This document shows, in pieces, positions 16,461 through 27,500 of a stretch of 33,159 nucleotides of DNA. The notes under the pieces were generated by a model that did not search any database, had not been told where the DNA came from, and was given only the letters and a program-made list of their open reading frames with translations. The first letter of the stretch is position 1; the number at the start of each line of letters is the position of its first letter. Both the position numbers and the translations under genes were made by a program. Origin of the DNA: Bacillota bacterium (lineage in GTDB: Bacteria > Bacillota > Clostridia > Acetivibrionales > DTU013); the NCBI GenBank assembly GCA_023435305.1, contig JAEYRV010000013.1:1-33159 (forward strand), given 5' to 3'.

Positions 16461-17859
16461 TATCAGACAGAAACCTGAAGATATTATCAGATAACATCAG
16501 AATCCCTTTTTTGATAATATCAGGTTCCAGATGGCCGTATCCAATCAGCAGCTTGCTTTGGTGCCGGCCTTTTTCTATGCAATGGTTTTCAACAGGATTA
16601 ATATATAGTCCATTTTGCCGGCACCTTTCTTTAAAGGCTTTGTCGAATCTCATTCCGGGGAAATCGATGGCGACATGCAGACCGGCTGAATCTCCATAAG
16701 CGGTCCACTCACTGCCAAAGGCTTCTTTCAATGACTCCAGCAGCACCTGCCGGCGCTGGCTGTAAATTTTGCGCATTTTCCTGACATGCCTGTCAAGCTT
16801 CCGGGTCCTTAAAAATTCGGCCAGTGCAGCCTGTTCGAAGGAAGGATTTTGTACATCCGTATGGGTACGCAGATCGCGCCAGCGTTCCTGGAGCGGATAG
16901 GGCAGAATCACATAGCCTATCCTCAACGCCGGAAAAACTGCCTTACTGAAGGTGCCCACATATATCACACGATTCGGATCCATGGTGTGAAGCGGAGCAA
17001 CGGGCTCGCCGCTATATCGGAATTCGCTGTCATAATCGTCTTCAATGATATAAAGATTATTTTCCCTGGCAAAGCGAATCAGCTCGGCACGGCGTGATGC
17101 GGGAAGAATTCCTCCCAATGGAAACTGGTGAGATGGAGTGACATATATGGGGCCTACGTTTTGGCTCTTTAACAGGTAATCTGTTTTCATTCCGTCTGCA
17201 TCGACCGGTATGGGAACAATGGAGCAGCCTTTGTTTATGAATGTACCCAGCATTCCGATATGACAGGGGTCCTCCATTAATATTTGCTTGCTTTCGCTGC
17301 ACAGGATGTCAGCTATCAGATGCAGTCCGTGAGTTGCGCCTGCGGTTATGAAGATATCATCCGGTGAAACCTTGAGACCTCGGATCCTGAACAGCCATGC
17401 AGTAATTTCTACTCGAAGACTATACAGACCCTGCGGTCCTGTATAACCATATGCATCAAGAGTTAGTTCTTCGGATACCTTATGCATAAGCTGCTGCCAA
17501 AGGTATCTGGGAAATAGCCCTAAGTCAGGCCTGCCCGTCCGAAAGCTCACTGAGATTGGCAGAGGAGTTTGGCTTTCTATTTTTGGAGATACCGGTGGTT
17601 CAGCCGGAATAATACATAAGCCGTCAGCAACCCTTGTGGGAGCTCCCTGCCGGCTTATGACGTAACCTTCCGCAATCAGCAGGTCATAAGCCCCGCAAAC
17701 TGTATTGCGGGAAACACCCAGCTCTTTTGCCAACTCCCGTGTAGAAGGCAGTACCTCCCCGGCCTTTAGCTGTCCGGACAACATCATTTCCTTCAGGGAC
17801 TGGTAAATCTGGCGCCACAACTGCAATTCGCTTTTATGGTCCAATTCGACTCCCAACAT
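16447..17859 (-). CDS. MocR-type regulator (GntR HTH fused to aminotransferase fold)
   Basis: This 470-residue cytoplasmic regulator has an N-terminal GntR winged helix (residues about 10-75: LPSTRELAKELGVSRNTV, YDLLIAEGYV). A fold-type I aminotransferase-like domain follows, with GYTGPQG, ITAGATHGL, YVTPSHQFPLG, EDDYDSEFRY and the PLP lysine in TFSKA (Lys306). Such proteins sense PLP, amino acids or GABA-like ligands. The ATG at 17859 is preferred because GGAGGAG lies just upstream (short spacing); a GTG at 17877 has no ribosome site. It is divergent from an EamA transporter, the usual target arrangement for this family. Its stop overlaps the end of the SLH gene by 14 bases. Confidence 0.9.
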   Translation of the reverse strand: MLGVELDHKSELQLWRQIYQSLKEMMLSGQLKAGEVLPSTRELAKELGVSRNTVCGAYDLLIAEGYVISRQGAPTRVADGLCIIPAEPPVSPKIESQTPLPISVSFRTGRPDLGLFPRYLWQQLMHKVSEELTLDAYGYTGPQGLYSLRVEITAWLFRIRGLKVSPDDIFITAGATHGLHLIADILCSESKQILMEDPCHIGMLGTFINKGCSIVPIPVDADGMKTDYLLKSQNVGPIYVTPSHQFPLGGILPASRRAELIRFARENNLYIIEDDYDSEFRYSGEPVAPLHTMDPNRVIYVGTFSKAVFPALRIGYVILPYPLQERWRDLRTHTDVQNPSFEQAALAEFLRTRKLDRHVRKMRKIYSQRRQVLLESLKEAFGSEWTAYGDSAGLHVAIDFPGMRFDKAFKERCRQNGLYINPVENHCIEKGRHQSKLLIGYGHLEPDIIKKGILMLSDNIFRFLSDINQT

Positions 17860-17895
17860 AACTCCTCCAACTGGCACTATGAAATATGCGTTTAT

Positions 17896-17915
17896 CTGGC
17901 TCTTAAAAGATCCAG
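17896..17915. promoter_or_regulatory. Candidate operator between the MocR regulator and transporter
   Basis: CTGGCTCTTAAAAGATCCAG is a 20-bp near-perfect palindrome with one mismatched pair. It sits midway in the 119-base divergent intergenic region. It is a plausible regulator site, although MocR proteins often prefer direct repeats, so this is tentative. Confidence 0.4.
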
Positions 17916-17978
17916 TGGTTTGAGTAAAATTATACCATCATGCACTAAATATGCAACGGATTTTGGAGAGAAGATCCT

Positions 17979-18938
17979 ATGGAACAATTTAAGGGGAAAT
18001 TATGCTTGGCCGGTGCTTTTTCACTGGCTGGAACCAGCGTCATATCGGCCAGATTTGTTACGGTAAAGCTTGGAACATTTACTATCACGGCAGTCAGCTT
18101 GTTCTTCGCTCTTGTATTTCTGGTTCCCCTATGCAGAAAACAGCTTGTCAGATACATTCGGCTTATGTCGCTGCAGAATATTCTTTTTTTGTCACTTCAG
18201 GCCTTATTCGGTATATTTCTGTTCCGTCTGTTTTTATTAAGCGGCCTTCATTATACCAGTACGGGAGAAGCTGGTATACTTACCGGAGCCACCCCAGCCA
18301 TAACAGCGCTTCTTGCCATGGCTGTACTAAAGGAGCAGATCAGCGGTAAAAAGCTTGCCGGGATCCTATGTACCATGGGAGGAATTCTGATAATTCAGGG
18401 AGTTCTTGAGCCGGGGAACAGTTTATCCCTGGAACATATCGGAGGGAATATGTTGGTGCTGTGTGCGGCGGTTTGTGAGTCAATCTTTAACACAATGTCA
18501 CGTGTCGCAGCCGTAAAATCTGCTGCGGATCAACAAGAACCTTCGAGCCCTATTGTCCAAACAACCATCGTATCGGCAATTACTTTGATTCTGTGTCTGG
18601 TTCCTGCGGTGTTTGAGAATCCCATTAATAGGCTTGCAGGAATCGGTCCGGCGGGGTGGATGGCCCTCATTTGGTACGGTGTGTTTGTTACCGCTTTGGC
18701 ATTTATCTGCTGGTATGCGGGAATAAAGAGGTGTGGCGCGTTCACCGCTGCAGCTTTCTCAGGTATGATGCCGTTTGCCTCCATGCTTCTATCAACTGTG
18801 ATACTAGGCGAAGGCGCCGATTACCGGCAGTGGCTGGGTGGTTTTCTTGTAATCGCCGGCATGGTTCTTATAGGGGCTGAAAGTTCAGATGCTGCTTCTG
18901 CCGTCAAGTCTTCTGCAAAGTCCGGATGTGTAAATTGA
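17979..18938 (+). CDS. EamA/DMT-superfamily transporter
   Basis: This 319-residue integral membrane protein has about ten hydrophobic helices in two EamA halves (about 5-140 and 165-300), typical of drug/metabolite exporters. Family signatures include LSGLHYTSTGEAGILTGATP and TALLAMAVLKEQISGKKLAG in the first half and FSGMMPFASMLLSTVILGE in the second. The substrate cannot be assigned. GGAGAG precedes the ATG. It is divergent from the MocR-type regulator, which probably controls it. The TGA stop overlaps the -35 hexamer of the promoter for the next gene. Confidence 0.9.
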   Translation: MEQFKGKLCLAGAFSLAGTSVISARFVTVKLGTFTITAVSLFFALVFLVPLCRKQLVRYIRLMSLQNILFLSLQALFGIFLFRLFLLSGLHYTSTGEAGILTGATPAITALLAMAVLKEQISGKKLAGILCTMGGILIIQGVLEPGNSLSLEHIGGNMLVLCAAVCESIFNTMSRVAAVKSAADQQEPSSPIVQTTIVSAITLILCLVPAVFENPINRLAGIGPAGWMALIWYGVFVTALAFICWYAGIKRCGAFTAAAFSGMMPFASMLLSTVILGEGADYRQWLGGFLVIAGMVLIGAESSDAASAVKSSAKSGCVN

Positions 18939-18963
18939 CATAGCTGGAAAGTAACAGTACAAT
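18935..18963 (+). promoter_or_regulatory. Near-consensus sigma-A promoter
   Basis: TTGACA (18935-18940) and TACAAT (18958-18963) are separated by exactly 17 bases. Transcription would start near 18970 and serve the gene at 19038, and possibly the lipoprotein gene after it. Confidence 0.75.
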
Positions 18964-19037
18964 TCAATATGAGCACTGGAATCACGATTGACGCTGAATC
19001 CAGGTCGGGCAAATACGTGCAAGGGATAATTTGAGCT

Positions 19038-19772
19038 ATGAGAAGATTAAGAGATGTTTTCTACATAAATGCGAATTTCAATGAGAATTATTTCATTTAT
19101 TATGGAATGGAATTCCGGGAATTTGCCAGGTATAACCCGATAGGCCTGGATAATATCCTGGTAACCGATGGGAGCTATATCACTAATAATTTCAACAGGA
19201 GTTGGTTTCTGGAGACTGCCAATGGCAAGGAAGAAATCATTGAGCTATCAAAAGAAGATATTTACGGTCTGGGTAACTTTCATTGGATAGATTACGAAAA
19301 TGAAGCAGATCTGAATGATTGTACTCCTGAAGAGCAGGCTGAAGTACTATATTTGTCTCATTTTGGCAAGCCTTTGAAATCACCGTTTTTTGATCGGATC
19401 AATAATAGTTTCGTCTATCTCGCTCATGATGATGGATGGTTTTGCAAGCTCTATTGCAGGGACATGTCCGTATTTAAAGAAATAATGGCTAATAAGATCA
19501 TAGACAGTTTTTCGACTAATAAAAGAAGAAAAATACACCCCATGGATGAGGATACAAAAAATCAGCTGCTTGAATTGACCGGTAAAGGGTTGTTGATAGA
19601 TTTTTCAAAAATCTTCAGGGCCAATAGAAGCATAAGTCTGAATTTCTATGTGATAGGGCCTTATACTGATATGGACGAAATGTACAATAATCTTGAGAGA
19701 AACAAGCATAGAGCAAGCATCAAGGGGTACATAGAACATAAAAACAAGTCATGGAAAATCTGTACCTGGTAA
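19038..19772 (+). CDS. Conserved-looking soluble protein of unknown function
   Basis: This 244-residue protein has no signal peptide or membrane helix and is rich in aromatic and acidic residues. Notable segments are VFYINANFNENYFIYYGMEF, ILVTDGSYITNNF, VYLAHDDGWFCKLYCRD and LNFYVIGPYTDMDEMYNNL. From memory it resembles a family of similar-sized Firmicutes proteins sometimes carrying an unsupported transporter name; nothing here looks like a transporter. AAGGGA at about 19021-19026 precedes the ATG. It has its own strong promoter and lies 78 bases before the lipoprotein gene, so the two may be co-transcribed. Confidence 0.75.
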   Translation: MRRLRDVFYINANFNENYFIYYGMEFREFARYNPIGLDNILVTDGSYITNNFNRSWFLETANGKEEIIELSKEDIYGLGNFHWIDYENEADLNDCTPEEQAEVLYLSHFGKPLKSPFFDRINNSFVYLAHDDGWFCKLYCRDMSVFKEIMANKIIDSFSTNKRRKIHPMDEDTKNQLLELTGKGLLIDFSKIFRANRSISLNFYVIGPYTDMDEMYNNLERNKHRASIKGYIEHKNKSWKICTW

Positions 19773-19850
19773 GCAGATATTTGAACTTTGGCCAGATGTA
19801 AGTACGTCTATACAAAAAACGATCAGAGGATCCACAAAGGAGAAACGTTA

Positions 19851-21020
19851 ATGAAACGGGCAATGTTGTTCATCGCACTTGTGCTGATACTTACCACAGG
19901 TTGTCAGAGCCAGGAAGCTCCGCTTACTGGTGGTGTTGAGGGCGAAAATGAAACTGCAGCCGTCTCAAATACTATAGCGGATTCTGATTTCACAGTTCCT
20001 TCTAATGCCATTCCAGTTGAAACCGGTGTGGATACAAACACAGATGCAAGCGTGGATACAGCCGCCGATACAGATTCTAATATCAATATAAGCACAGCCG
20101 CAGAAGAAAACCTGATTAATAGTCTGGATGACCTATATAAATCCATGCATACATTAAAGATCCAAAAGAGTGGTGAAAGTACTGTCTATGATGCTGCAAG
20201 ACCGCTTGTACTCATATTTGGTGATATGCTCTCAAAAGTTGAGGAAGTGTACACGGATACACCGGAAGGCAATGAAAGAATAAAGGATTTGGATTATGAT
20301 CATTTTGATTACCGGCTGAAATTCGATGGAGCAAAGGACATACTGTTTACCAGGGAGGGAAATACACTCTGCTTCGAGGGGGAGAAAAAGGTTTATTATC
20401 TATGGGGCTCTGCCGACTCCCTGTGGGACAGCCTCATTTTTAATAACGGTAATAAAACCGTTGACATTGACCGGGAAATAGTACAGCTAATGAGCAATGC
20501 TTACAGTGCAGATGTGGATGGTGACGGGAAAGCCGAAAGAATCGAGCTTGTCTATGAAAGAGGCAAAACCGAAGACTTCAGAGGCAATCTGATCATCAGG
20601 GTCAATGGCAGCGAATCTGTTGTAATTGAAGGTGATGAGTGGTATACCAAGCCTTACCGTACAATTGGACAGATGCCTGAACTAGAGTTTCTTCAGGACA
20701 AAAACGGAAAATCCAAGGCATTGCTGGTGATCTATTCATGGGCGACTAATGGGATCGGGTCTACAGGAATCATAAATGCATACAGGTATGCCAATGGGAG
20801 TATCAGCGAGGTCAAGGTAAAGGATGCAGAGGGAATCATAAAATACGAAGGGAACAATACTGTAAGTATTGATTTCCCGGCACTTAATAAGAATATGGAA
20901 TTTATGATCGATATAGAAGAGTTAGTGAAGGTTTTTGGTGATGAGGATTCGGTTAAGCAGGAATTGGAAGCGGATCATATTCGTAAACCACATCCGTTCT
21001 TTTATGGTAGGCGATTATAA
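19851..21020 (+). pseudogene. Lipoprotein gene, first part, ends at a frameshift
   Basis: The product starts with a lipoprotein signal peptide (MKRAMLFIALVLILTTGCQS; lipobox LTTGC, Cys18), so it is exported and lipid-anchored outside the membrane. A Thr/Asp/Ala-rich linker follows to about residue 80, then a soluble domain containing an FG-GAP/EF-hand-like calcium motif DVDGDGKAERIEL near residue 223. AAAGGAGA at 19836-19842 fixes the start, and the upstream TTG extension is rejected. The last six residues (YGRRL after PFF) look unnatural. Removing one T from the run at 21000-21003 joins the frame to the next fragment (PFFMVGDYNGDGHQD), giving one protein of about 505 residues. Confidence 0.8.
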
Positions 21021-21369
21021 TGGTGATGGACATCAAGACCTGTTCTGTGAATCGATTATTCGAATACATCCATTTACATTGTTCAAGCTGTATAGCTTCT
21101 ACAGCTATGAGGGTGGGGAGATCAGACCTGTTCAGGTATTTATAAACCCATGCAGCACTGATGATGAGAGGAAATCTTATCTAAAGGAATTCATTTTCGA
21201 TGTTATCACTCTACGAGGATCCTTGACCATTGGCAACAATGGTATCATCGAAGAGGAAATCCGGCCTTTGTATGACTACACAGCCGATGAAATAGACATG
21301 ATGCTGGAAGAACTCCAAAGGGAGAGGATACTGAAACCCAAGGGTGACAGGCTGTATGTTGATTTCTAG
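21004..21369 (+). pseudogene. Lipoprotein gene, C-terminal part in shifted frame
   Basis: This fragment of about 121 codons continues the upstream lipoprotein in another frame. It begins at ATG 21004 with MVGDYNGDGHQDLF, a second FG-GAP/EF-hand-like motif matching DVDGDGKAER in the first part. It ends in an acidic/basic helix (EIDMMLEELQRERIL). The frame is open upstream to 20935 only as an overlap with the first part. There is no ribosome site at 21004, so separate translation is doubtful except by re-initiation. The shift is either a real inactivating indel or a sequencing error in the four-T run. Confidence 0.7.
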
Positions 21370-21523
21370 TGATGCGGAATAGTATCCATAAGGAGATAAT
21401 ATCTATCGTCTCCATTCAGTAATAAAAGCTATCATTCACAATTCAGGCAAAAAAACCTACAATTCGCGCAACTTACCTCTTTTTTCGACATTCATATCTT
21501 AGAATAGAGTATGGATTATTAGT

Positions 21524-21532
21524 TGGTATACT
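21524..21532 (+). promoter_or_regulatory. Possible extended -10 promoter of the giant SLH gene
   Basis: TGGTATACT is a TG-n-TATACT extended -10 element 54 bases before the start codon. No good -35 hexamer is present. This is the best candidate in the 217-base gap between the lipoprotein remnant and the giant gene. Confidence 0.35.
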
Positions 21533-21586
21533 GGACGCAGCATATGTAAATTGCAACTATAAAACTATAAAAAGAGGTAGAGAAGA

Positions 21587-24500
21587 ATGAAGAGGAGAAT
21601 AATAAGTCTGCTGCTGGTCATTTGCACGTTGGTCACTCTGATCCCCGTGCAGGCTTTTGCCGATCAGCAGACCAATTCCAAGAGCCCGTTTGCCGACGTA
21701 GGTATCAAAGATTGGTTTTATGATGCGGTTCAATACGTTTATGAAAATAATATCTTCAAAGGAACGTCCGGTACGAAATTCACACCTAACGGCACCATGA
21801 CCAGGGGTATGTTCGTGACGGTGCTTGGCCGTATGGCTGGTGTGGATATAGAGGAGTATACCGGAGAATCATCCTTCACCGATGTGGGCCCATCCGCTTA
21901 TTATGCTCCCTATGTCGCCTGGGCAGCAAAACATGGTATCACCAGCGGCACCGGCGGCGGAAAGTTCTCACCTGATGCATTGATCAACAGGGAACAGATG
22001 GCGACCTTCTTTGTGCGATATTTTGAGATCTTCAACGTAGATTTCGATACAGGTGTAGAGATCGAGACAGTCCCTGCCGATATCGACCAGGTATCCAACT
22101 ACGCAAAAGAAGCGGTTATGAAATTGTGGAGAGCCGGACTTCTGAATGGTGACGGCGTAACCTTCAATCCCAGGGCTAATGCTTCCCGCGCTCAGGCTGC
22201 CACGCTGTGCATGCGTACGGATGAAGCAGTTGATGTTTGGTACAGGGAGCCCGGTGTCCCCTCCGACCGTGACAGAAAAGAAACGAACGCGGATAATAGT
22301 GAGTCCGGGCAAACAGGCTCCGGCACAGTATATTACACCTTCAAGTTTGTCACCAATAGCGGCTCCAGTATATCTGACAGAAGCATCCGCAGCGGTACAA
22401 AGCTTGACAATCTGCCAGCACCCTACAGGGAAAATGCCCTTTTTGTCGGATGGTGCTATGACAGTGAACTGACACAACTGGTGTCCAACACCGATATTGC
22501 TGAAAAGAGCACCATCCTCTATGCAAAATATGAGGATCTCCCACCGCTGAATGAAGAATTCCTGACTCCGGTGGCCAGCGCTATCGATACAAACAAGTAC
22601 TTTTCTGTAAGTGTCTCCGCACCCGCCGATATGGCTATTGAAGAGTTCAGGGAAGCGGTTTCGCTGAAAAATCTCAGCTCCAACGAAAACAAGGACTGGT
22701 TCAGTATCACCGGCGATAAGGGGACATTCACCATTTCAGGTGTGAACTATCTGGGAGAGCAGGGTGCTCAGCAGCCCGGCTTTGTGGAGGGCTCTGCATA
22801 CAAGATCACGCTGGAGGACAACAGACTTTTCTTCAGAGGGCAGGATGAAAGTGCCCGGGAATATGTGTTCACGATCAAGCGTGAGGAAATCATCAACGTA
22901 TCATTGAATGCCGGCATGAAGCAGATTTCCCTTGCCGATATCTCCGAGCTGACTGTTAATGGAGCGAGATCCTCCACGATATCCATACCTGTTATCACAG
23001 TGGGCACTGACGGTGCGCCTGCAGAGAACGGTATTACAAAAGGCAGCTTTACCTTCAGCAAGGGTACCCTTGCCGTGGGCGATACCATTATGATATATGA
23101 GGGGGAAACACCTCCTGCAATGGATGCGGTCAACAGTGATGAAAGCACCGCTTTTGTGGAGATCACGGACAAAATCGACAATCTGTATACATACAAGACA
23201 GCCTCCGCTGAGAACGTCCTTTTCACTCCGGATATTTTACCGGTAAGTGTAGAGGCTGACACCGACGGTGATCCGGGCAATAACTCAATGACCGTCCCTG
23301 CTTCAGCGATGACTTACACCGATGATCACTTTGCACTGGCCGGTCTGGACTCCCTGACGACCATTGACCCAGGTGACTTTATCTCATTCTATTCAGGCAC
23401 ACTGATGGACGATGGCATCCTCTCAGAGGGCGGTGTATTGTGCGGGTATGCCAGGATCACTTCGGTCGATGAAGCGGAGGGAACATATATCATCGCATAC
23501 CAGCCTGTTTCCCTGTCCGATGTGCAGGAGTCCATGGCAGCATATAAAAAGGAAAGCATAGAAAGCGGAGATCTGCTTGAAGGCGTTGATAAAGAAGCCA
23601 TCGAAAAAGGCGTTGAGAAGCAGGCACGGGAAAGCGGCTTTGCGGAGGAAGCAGGTATGTATCTGGCAGCCCTTGCGTTGGAGACAGACTCCTTTACCCA
23701 GCTCAGCGACGATTTTGAACTAACTGCCATAGAAATGACCATGAACGGCCAGCCCATCACCCAGGAGACACTGCAAAGCATGGGCGGCGTCAAAGCTGAT
23801 GTTGAGCTGAGTAAGCTGCAGGCTAAACTGAGTAATAAACTGGTCCACTTTAGTGGCCTCAAAGGATTACGTCTGACTTTGGAAGTGGGCGTTAAAGTGT
23901 CCATCGAATGTAATGACGATGTCACCATAGAGATCGAGATCGTAGGTTCCTTTGAGCAGGAAGTCCGTGTCGACATCGGCGTTGATGGCGATGCGGTCTG
24001 GAAATGGTGGGGCATCTTCCCATACATCGCCGAATATGAGGTCACTGCCTTTGTTGAGCTTTATGAATACACCGGTATAGGTGTCGAGGCCACCATTGCT
24101 ACTGTAGAGACCGATGAAGATGGCTTTGATACAAAAAATGAGACTGCAGAAAAGATTGGAAAACAGATCAAGGAGCTGATGGACGAGAAGGATAAATATC
24201 TCGGCGATGGCTTGAAGACCGTTGGTGACAGCCTGGAGGAAAAGTATTCCGACATGCTGGAAAATGAGACCGATTGGGTGACGCTTTTTGAAAAAGCATT
24301 GATCGATCAGGACTTTAATGTCCTTTTGGTAATTGCCATAAACGTTGAAGTCAAGTTTGTTGTTTCGGCTAACCTGAACATCTCCCTCGGCATGGACTTC
24401 TGGTATGAGAATGCCAAGCGTTATGTCTACACCATCCAGGTCTTTTCCAATAAGGTTAAAAGTGATGTCATAGACCTGGTGGAGGAGCACTGGGAGTTTG

Positions 24501-27500
24501 AGTTCTATGTCATGGGTACAATGGGCCTGCGTGCCGGTATCCGTGCCGGTATAAGCGTAGGTCTATTATCCACAAAGCTTGCCAGTGTAGGCTTTGCCGC
24601 AGAGGCAGGGGCATACGTCCGTGTGTGGGGTTATTTCTACTACCAGCTGAAATATACTGCCTCTTCGGGAAGAAGCAGTTCCTATTCCGGTGCCATCTAT
24701 CTGGAGTTCGGCATCTATCTTGAAGTTACCTTTGAGGCGCAGGCAATAGGCGGCAAGTTCAGTTATGAAAAAAGTCTATTTGACAAAGAGTGGCCGCTGC
24801 TCAAGGCAGGAGATAAGGACAATGTGCGTGACTTTGCATACACGCAGAAGGCTGTACCGGACATAAAGCTAAAGAGCTATATCACTTCAGCCCGGCTGCC
24901 GGACAGTGTCTTCAACATGGCCTATCTGGATCTGAAGGAGGGTATGGACAAGGATGATAAAGGCAACAGGGTGATGTTCGTTGCCAACTATGATGCCCCT
25001 CTGGAAAATGTCAAATCGGATGTCAGCAAGGATAAGCTGGACGATGAGAAGAATTTCATTATCCAGATGACCAATACCGCATTTTCATATGATCCTGCCA
25101 CCAACACTGTCAGTGTCACCCCCGGAAGTGAGGTCAAGCATGAGGGTGAAATGATCATCACATGGAAAAGCAGGCCCATGGAATTCAGTTCCGTGCCCAT
25201 CCGACGCACCATATCGCTTTACTGGGATAACCTGAAGGACGGTTATATCATTGCACCTTTTACAAATGGCGGCAGCTTTGTGCCATTCATTATAAGGAAG
25301 TTTGAGGAAATGGTGACTTCTCCCGAAGATCCGGACAAGCCGGGATATTTATTTGCCGGCTGGTACAGCGATGAAGGTTTGACCACGCCATATACCTTTC
25401 CGAAAACAATGCCCAATGTGGACACCAGTGTTTTTGCCGCCTGGGAGCCTGCCACCGACACTCCTTACACCGTGGAGCATTACCGTCAGAAGCTTGGCTC
25501 CAGCGAGTATGAGCTGGCCGAACGTGAGACCTTTACAGGAACTACCGACAGTACTGTCACGCCTCTGACCAAGTCCTACACCGGCTTCAGGACCCCGGAG
25601 GCACAAGCGCTGGTCATAAAGGCGGACGGTTCATCCATCCTGCGTTATTACTATGACCGTCAGACATATACCGTTACTTTTGAACCCGGTGAAGCAGGCG
25701 GCGACCCTGTGGTGATCCGTTTGAAATACGGTTCGTCCATCGCTGCACCCCAGTTTAGTGTAAAGGGTTATATTTTCAAGGGTTGGGACAAGGCTGTCAG
25801 CACTTATATGGAAGATCAGGATCAGACCTATACAGCGCTCTGGGATAAGGACCTGACTACGGAATATCGCGTTGAATACTATGTACAGCAGCCCGATGGC
25901 AGATACATGCTCAAGGGTGTGGCATACCGCACAGGTACGACAGGAGACACCATTGAGGCAGACAGCCTGCGTATGGATAATGCGTATGCATTTGAAGGTG
26001 AGACATCCTTCCAGAATGTAACGGTGAACGGTGAGAACAGGAATAGCGTTACTATTGAAGGCGGCGATAAGACCGTCGTCAAGGTCAATTATAAACGCTC
26101 ACAGTATACTGTAACTTTTGAGCCCGAAAACGGTGATGCGGATATCATATACACATTGTATTCCGGCGCTGTGATCACACCTCCCGAAGTGAGTGCTCCG
26201 GGCTTCTTCTTCGACATCTGGTCACCGGAGGTCCCAGCAACTGTGGGTACGGCCAATCTGACCTTCTCTGCTGTGTGGGACGGTATCGACGGCGTCGGAT
26301 ACAGAGTGAAGCACATCCGTCAGGCTTTGGACGGTTCTTATCCTGAGGGCGGCGAGCTTGTCGAATATACTGACGGGGATGGTAAGGCCGGCGTTGATAC
26401 CGCCGCAGAAGCACTGACCTATGAAGGCTTTACGGCTGAGAGCTTCAGTCAGAAGAAGATCAGGTACGACGGCACCACCGTGGTGGAGATACGCTACAAG
26501 AGAAACAGCTATAAGGTCCACTGGAAAGCGGATGATAAGACCGAAACGGTCCAGGTCAAATATGGTGCGTTTATCACAAAGCCTGAAGACACAAGGAAGG
26601 ACGGGTATGTACTCGACTACTGGAAAGGGTTTGCAGAGCAGACCATCATGACTGCCGCCGAAAAGGAATATACTGCGGTCTGGAGACCTGCAACAGATAC
26701 ACCGTATACAGTAAGGCACATCGGTCCCGATGAGGAAGAGTTGGATTCCGAAACCAGGCATGGCATCACTGATACATTGACCGCTGCAACTGCGAAAAAT
26801 ATACCCGGATTTACTGTAAAGAGCGTGGAACAGGTTAAAATCGAGGCTGACGGCAATGCGGCTGCAACGGTCCGCTATGATAGAAAGTCATATAATGTCA
26901 CCTGGGTAGCTGATAATGTAGTATATGATACAACGTCGGTGAACTACTGCGATGACATAATTACACCTGTTGATATCTCCATCCCCGCAAAGGTTGGCTA
27001 CTCCTTTGAGCAGTGGAAGGACATTCCTGCGAAAATGCCGGCAAAGGATATCAGCATCGTGGCGGAGTATACTCCTGAAGTGTACACGGTCACATTTGAA
27101 GATGGCGGTAACCCGGTAAAGACCATTGAAGTGACATATGGCAGCGCCTATGATGTAAATGAAGAGTTTCCTGAAATCGAGAGTACTTCCGGTGCCGGCA
27201 TTAGATTTGAACGATGGAAGGATCCTTATGACAGGACTGTCACTGCAGAGACCATAGTAAATTTTGCAGAGGATCATACAATTTCAGCTGTTTGGGCTGA
27301 TGAAGAAACAGTGGCCTACACGGTTAAGCATATGCTGCAGGATGTTTCGGGTGAAGGATATTATCTTGATATAGCTGAGACCCGATATGGCCAGGTCGGT
27401 GTGTATACCGCTGTCGAGGCAAACTACTACAAAGGTTTCACTGTGGATGAAATTGAACAGGCTGAGATCGACAGTAACGGATATGCAGTGGTGGAGATAA

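Noticed and set aside
19788..19850. Upstream TTG start for the lipoprotein
   Set aside because: It would add 21 polar residues before a perfect lipoprotein signal peptide and lacks a ribosome site.
20995..21010. Programmed ribosomal frameshift in the lipoprotein gene
   Set aside because: The sequence CTTTTATGG is not a typical slippery heptamer, and there is no clear stimulatory stem or internal ribosome site. A simple indel is more likely.
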